Position numbers and translations under genes: made by a program. From contig DNYO01000346.1 of NCBI GenBank assembly GCA_003506795.1, forward strand, positions 1 to 17,179: a stretch of DNA of 17,179 nt. The letters are read 5' to 3'. Of the stretch, positions 14,476-17,179 are shown in pieces. The notes below the pieces were generated by a model. That model worked only from the letters and a program-made list of their open reading frames with translations, searched no databases and was not told the origin of the DNA. The stretch is from Deltaproteobacteria bacterium (GTDB lineage: Bacteria > Desulfobacterota > Syntrophorhabdia > Syntrophorhabdales > Syntrophorhabdaceae). Position 1 is the stretch's first letter, and each line of letters starts with the position of its first letter.

Positions 14476-16191
14476 TCAATGCAGGCCTGCGGGGGCATCG
14501 CCGGAACGATTTTCCGGTACTTTTTTCACGTATTTCATCAGCTTTAACTCCTTCACGTCGCCTCTGGGCGGAATGTAGCGTGTTCTGAACCGCCTTACCT
14601 CGTCCCCGGCAAAAATATATCCTTCCCCGATCTGCAGCCCCGTCAAATCTCTTACCTCTATCCTGCTGCCCTTTTGAAAGGCATAGGTTCCGTCCCAGTT
14701 ACCGAGGCTCTCCATCATCTTGCTGTCATTTCGAATATTGGGCATCATAAAGAAGGATTCACCCGCCCGCTCCCCGAGGAATTTGGCCGTGTCCGTATCC
14801 TCTACCTTCATGACAATTTTATAGTTCGTATTGCCGATAAGTCTTTTCGCATCCGTCTCGGATGCCTTGAAGAGCGAGGCGAGCTCCTGAACGGATATGA
14901 TGACGCCAAAGCCCAGCGAACGGCCCTGTGCCAGAACGGTATCGAACCCTTCCACGGCGTAAGACCCGTACTCATCCGCAATAAGGGTAAAGGGGACTGA
15001 CGGTCTTCGCCGGCGGACCTCGCGCCGTATCTCTTCATAATTACCCTCGACCTTTGTGCCGAGTGCCGTCGTCAATGCGATTTTGAAGGCATTGAGGGTG
15101 AGTCTCCCCAGGGCTTGGAGGGTAGATATCGAATATGACAGAGAGGGCAGGAGGACGACAAGGATGCGGCTATTGGACACCACATCGACCATATCGATTT
15201 CCGGTGCATCAGTATCGAAGATCCGGTTGAAGGTCCCGGCAAGAAGATCGAGCGGGGCACCCCACTGCTGAACGAAGAACCCGTATTGTCTCAGCGCCTC
15301 CCCGGCTGCCGGCGACATCCTGCCCTGGCCCTTGTTGCGATATTCCTCCCAGCCGGGCAGGTCGCCCAATAACCCCCTCAGGCGTGCCTTCACCGGCTGA
15401 CCGTCGTCGTACATGGGGTACCTTTCGTCCGCCTCCAGCGCGAGGACCTCATCGAAAGAAAGGTGCCTGCGCACCTGTGCGGGTGTGAGAACAAATTCAC
15501 CGAATACCTCCGGGTGGTCCCTGCGGTACACAAGCTGCGTGAGAACCGCCTTCATGAGAATCTTGCCTCTCTCCTGCCAGTAAACCTGATCTCCCTCGGC
15601 CTGCTTTAGGAAACCTGTCATGATTTCGGCAAGAAAATCGGCGTCACCGTGGGTCATGAAATTGAAAGTATGCGACTGAGCGGGATTGAGAAAGTTGAGG
15701 ACGAGAAGGTCTTCCACGCGATCGCACGCCTCGATAATCTCATAGAGCACCTCGTAGGTATCGGTGACATCCGATTTGCCGTCGATGAAACAGAACCCTC
15801 CGCCGAGTCTCATGATGGAGTCCGCGATGCTCCTGATGGCCGTTGTCTTGCCTGAACCGGTGGTACCGATGAGCATCCCATGGCGGGTGATCTCCGGGAT
15901 CGGAAGCATTACCGGTAGACCATAGTGGTCCTTTCCCAGGAAAATGGCGGCTTCTCCCCGCCTGCGCGCGAAGACCGGGCCCGGTGAGTTACCCGAAGCC
16001 ATGATTTGAAGTACGAGGCCGGCGACAAAGAAACAAACAGCCATAAAAGGGCTCAGAAACACCATTGCAATTGAAGCCGCCGTCGTTGCAAGCGGGTTGA
16101 TCCACCGGATCTTCAGCCAGGTCTCGGGACTTAGCCGGGAAGCGGGTGTGATCTTCGCCCGCTGCGCCCTCTCATGAATGGATTGTGCCAC
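14476..16191 (-). CDS. dotL: DotL/IcmO-like type IV coupling ATPase
   Basis: A 571-residue coupling protein with two N-terminal membrane segments (within 31-65) and an FtsK/TraD-type motor. Walker A is GTTGSGKTT (109-117) and Walker B FTLIADEYG (401-409). FCFIDGKSD (133-141) and RILVVLLPSL (342-351) are also typical of IcmO/TrbC-type coupling proteins. It recruits substrates and passes them to the channel. Legionella DotL is about 780 residues; the long C-terminal tail that binds IcmS/IcmW adaptors is missing here, so adaptor-dependent effector delivery of that kind is unlikely. GTG 16191 has no good ribosome site. No DotM gene is beside it. The motor family is certain; DotL rather than another T4CP rests on the surrounding genes and the Walker A context. 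Confidence 0.82.
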   Translation of the reverse strand: MAQSIHERAQRAKITPASRLSPETWLKIRWINPLATTAASIAMVFLSPFMAVCFFVAGLVLQIMASGNSPGPVFARRRGEAAIFLGKDHYGLPVMLPIPEITRHGMLIGTTGSGKTTAIRSIADSIMRLGGGFCFIDGKSDVTDTYEVLYEIIEACDRVEDLLVLNFLNPAQSHTFNFMTHGDADFLAEIMTGFLKQAEGDQVYWQERGKILMKAVLTQLVYRRDHPEVFGEFVLTPAQVRRHLSFDEVLALEADERYPMYDDGQPVKARLRGLLGDLPGWEEYRNKGQGRMSPAAGEALRQYGFFVQQWGAPLDLLAGTFNRIFDTDAPEIDMVDVVSNSRILVVLLPSLSYSISTLQALGRLTLNAFKIALTTALGTKVEGNYEEIRREVRRRRPSVPFTLIADEYGSYAVEGFDTVLAQGRSLGFGVIISVQELASLFKASETDAKRLIGNTNYKIVMKVEDTDTAKFLGERAGESFFMMPNIRNDSKMMESLGNWDGTYAFQKGSRIEVRDLTGLQIGEGYIFAGDEVRRFRTRYIPPRGDVKELKLMKYVKKVPENRSGDAPAGLH

Positions 16192-16208
16192 ATCTCAGGA
16201 ATAGCGAT

Positions 16209-16293
16209 GAAGACGGGTAATGGGTGATAGGTCATAGGAAATACATTAAATCTTTTCCCATAACCCATAACCTATTACCCATCACCCGTCTTC
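16209..16293. repeat. Long imperfect inverted repeat built of GGGTAATGGGTGATAGG-type units
   Basis: The arms 16209-16231 and 16271-16293 are 23 nt each and pair with one mismatch and one G-T wobble. They start GAAGACGGGTAATGGG and GAAGACGGGTGATGGG when read inward on each strand. The 39-nt loop contains more TAGGTCATAGG and CCCATAACCCATAACC units, so the whole element is a palindrome made from a short degenerate tandem repeat. It lies between divergent promoters of the dotL-like and tupA-like genes. It could act as an insulating hairpin, or be an intergenic mobile repeat. Confidence 0.75.
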
Positions 16294-16324
16294 TGGTTAT
16301 CCTTTTAGTCTGCAGGGCATTATG

Positions 16325-16333
16325 TGGTATAAT
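16325..16333 (+). promoter_or_regulatory. Extended -10 promoter of the tupA-like gene
   Basis: TGGTATAAT gives a perfect TATAAT (16328-16333) with the TGn extension. The -35 position (TTAGTC, 16305-16310) is poor, as is common for extended -10 promoters. Transcription would start near 16340, leaving a leader of about 40 nt with AAGGGAGG before the ATG. Confidence 0.6.
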
Positions 16334-16379
16334 TAGGCTTGTTTTTCGTATAGTCAACGTACATGCAAGGGAGGTTTTT

Positions 16380-17179
16380 ATGAAAAAGGTAAATATTCTC
16401 TTCTGTTTCATCGTCTTTCTGATTCTCCCCGTACTGCTTCCGGCCGCCGGGGATGATTTTGTCTTTATGGCCAGCACTATAGGCCCCATCGATTCGGGGA
16501 TCGTCAGCGTTCTTGAAGATCATTTCGAAAAGGACACGGGTATCCGCGTCCGCCATGTCGGCGCCGGAACGGGAGCGACCCTTGGTATTGCAAAGAAGGG
16601 AGCTGTCGACCTCGTCATGGTGCACGCGAAATCACTTGAGGAAAAATTCGTCGCTGAAGGCTACGGGACGGAAAGGATCGATCTTATGTACAACGATTTC
16701 GTCATCGTGGGACCGCCCGCCGATCCCGCCGGCATCAAAGGAACGAAGAAAGCCGGGGACGCTTTGAAAACAATCGCAGACAAGAAGGCACCGTTCCTCA
16801 CCCGCGGAGACAAGTCGGGAACGCATGTAGCCGAGCTTCTTATCTGGGAGAAAGCCGGTATGAAACCTGCCGGCAGCTGGTATGTAATCTACGAAAAAGG
16901 ATCGGAAGGAAACGTGCCGACATTGCGCGAGGCCGATAGGCGCGGCGTCTACACCTTCATCGACAGGGCCACCTTTCTCGGGTTGCAGAAAGATATCAAG
17001 CTGGTAGTACTCGTTGAGAAGGACGAAGCCCTTCTCAACTTCATAACCCTCATCCCCATGAACCCGAAGAAGTTCCCCCGCGTAAACGCAAAAGCCGCGA
17101 TGGCATACGTCACCTGGCTTACGGACCCCGCCAAGGGACAACTGATCATACGCGACTTTGGGAAAGACAAATACGGAAG
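16380..17179 (+). CDS. tupA: TupA-like tungstate ABC transporter substrate-binding protein, partial at the right edge
   Basis: At least 266 residues, open at the right edge; TupA is usually about 270-280, so only a few residues are missing. A signal peptide (MKKVNILFCFIVFLILPVLL) is followed by the family motifs: ASTIGPIDSG (31-40), GAGTGATLGIAKKGAVDLVM (61-80), VHAKSLEEKFV (81-91), LMYNDFVIVGPPADPAGI (102-119) and RGDKSGTHVAE (142-152). These Thr/Ser/Arg/Asp positions bind the oxyanion in TupA/WtpA proteins. It delivers tungstate to an ABC importer, feeding tungsten or molybdenum cofactor enzymes common in anaerobes. It is divergent from the T4SS cluster and likely marks its boundary with core genome. 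Molybdate or sulfate specificity is less likely from the DFVIVGP and RGDxSGTH patterns. Confidence 0.88.
   Translation, partial: MKKVNILFCFIVFLILPVLLPAAGDDFVFMASTIGPIDSGIVSVLEDHFEKDTGIRVRHVGAGTGATLGIAKKGAVDLVMVHAKSLEEKFVAEGYGTERIDLMYNDFVIVGPPADPAGIKGTKKAGDALKTIADKKAPFLTRGDKSGTHVAELLIWEKAGMKPAGSWYVIYEKGSEGNVPTLREADRRGVYTFIDRATFLGLQKDIKLVVLVEKDEALLNFITLIPMNPKKFPRVNAKAAMAYVTWLTDPAKGQLIIRDFGKDKYG

Noticed and set aside
16209..16293. CRISPR-like repeats
   Set aside because: Units are short, degenerate, inverted and without spacers of regular length; no cas genes are present.
16232..16489. 85-codon minus-strand frame over the tupA start
   Set aside because: It covers the inverted repeat and tupA promoter, and has no plausible product.
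16632..17141. 169-codon minus-strand frame
   Set aside because: Antisense to the clear TupA-like coding sequence.

Overview
This window carries most of a chromosomal or element-borne type IV secretion system of the I type (T4BSS, the Dot/Icm or R64 Tra lineage) from a Gram-negative bacterium. Lipoproteins, Sec signal peptides, roughly mid-50s GC by eye, a tungstate-transport gene and GGGTAATGGGTGATAGG-type intergenic repeats would fit a deltaproteobacterial (Desulfobacterota-like) or Nitrospirota-like host. The taxonomic guess is inference only.

Layout from the right edge leftwards, which is the direction of transcription for most genes. A plus-strand tupA-like tungstate-binding gene runs off the right edge. 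A 23-bp-arm inverted repeat separates it from a minus-strand DotL/IcmO-like coupling ATPase. A small plus-strand membrane-protein gene (14207-14461) follows, the only T4SS-like gene on that strand. Then comes a tightly packed minus-strand run: DotI-like, DotH-like, a small secreted protein, a DotC-like lipoprotein, a two-TM protein, an IcmD/DotP-like two-TM protein, a TraL/VirB3-like protein and a DotB-like ATPase. An accessory island (about 8580-9446) interrupts it, with a VapB/VapC toxin-antitoxin module that has its own promoter/operator, and on the opposite strand a broken 5' remnant of a fic-like gene with a promoter-like sequence. The second minus-strand block holds three exported proteins sharing a C-terminal module, a DotO/IcmB-like VirB4 ATPase, an exported protein of unknown function, a DotG/IcmE-like VirB10 protein, a lipoprotein and a partial exported protein cut by the left edge.

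Together these supply the three ATPases (DotL, DotB, DotO), the inner-membrane DotI, the core-complex parts DotC, DotH and DotG, and several small membrane subunits. No relaxase, DotA, DotM, DotF or recognisable DotD is visible, so conjugation versus protein secretion cannot be decided here. Gene order differs from the Legionella and R64 clusters (dotG is about 10.5 kb from dotH; dotC and dotB are split). Several subunits look unlike described ones: the three-gene family at 5532-8416, the paired IcmD-like paralogues on opposite strands, and the unknown exported proteins. Adjacent minus-strand genes mostly overlap or are separated by fewer than 35 bases, which indicates polycistronic transcription and translational coupling.
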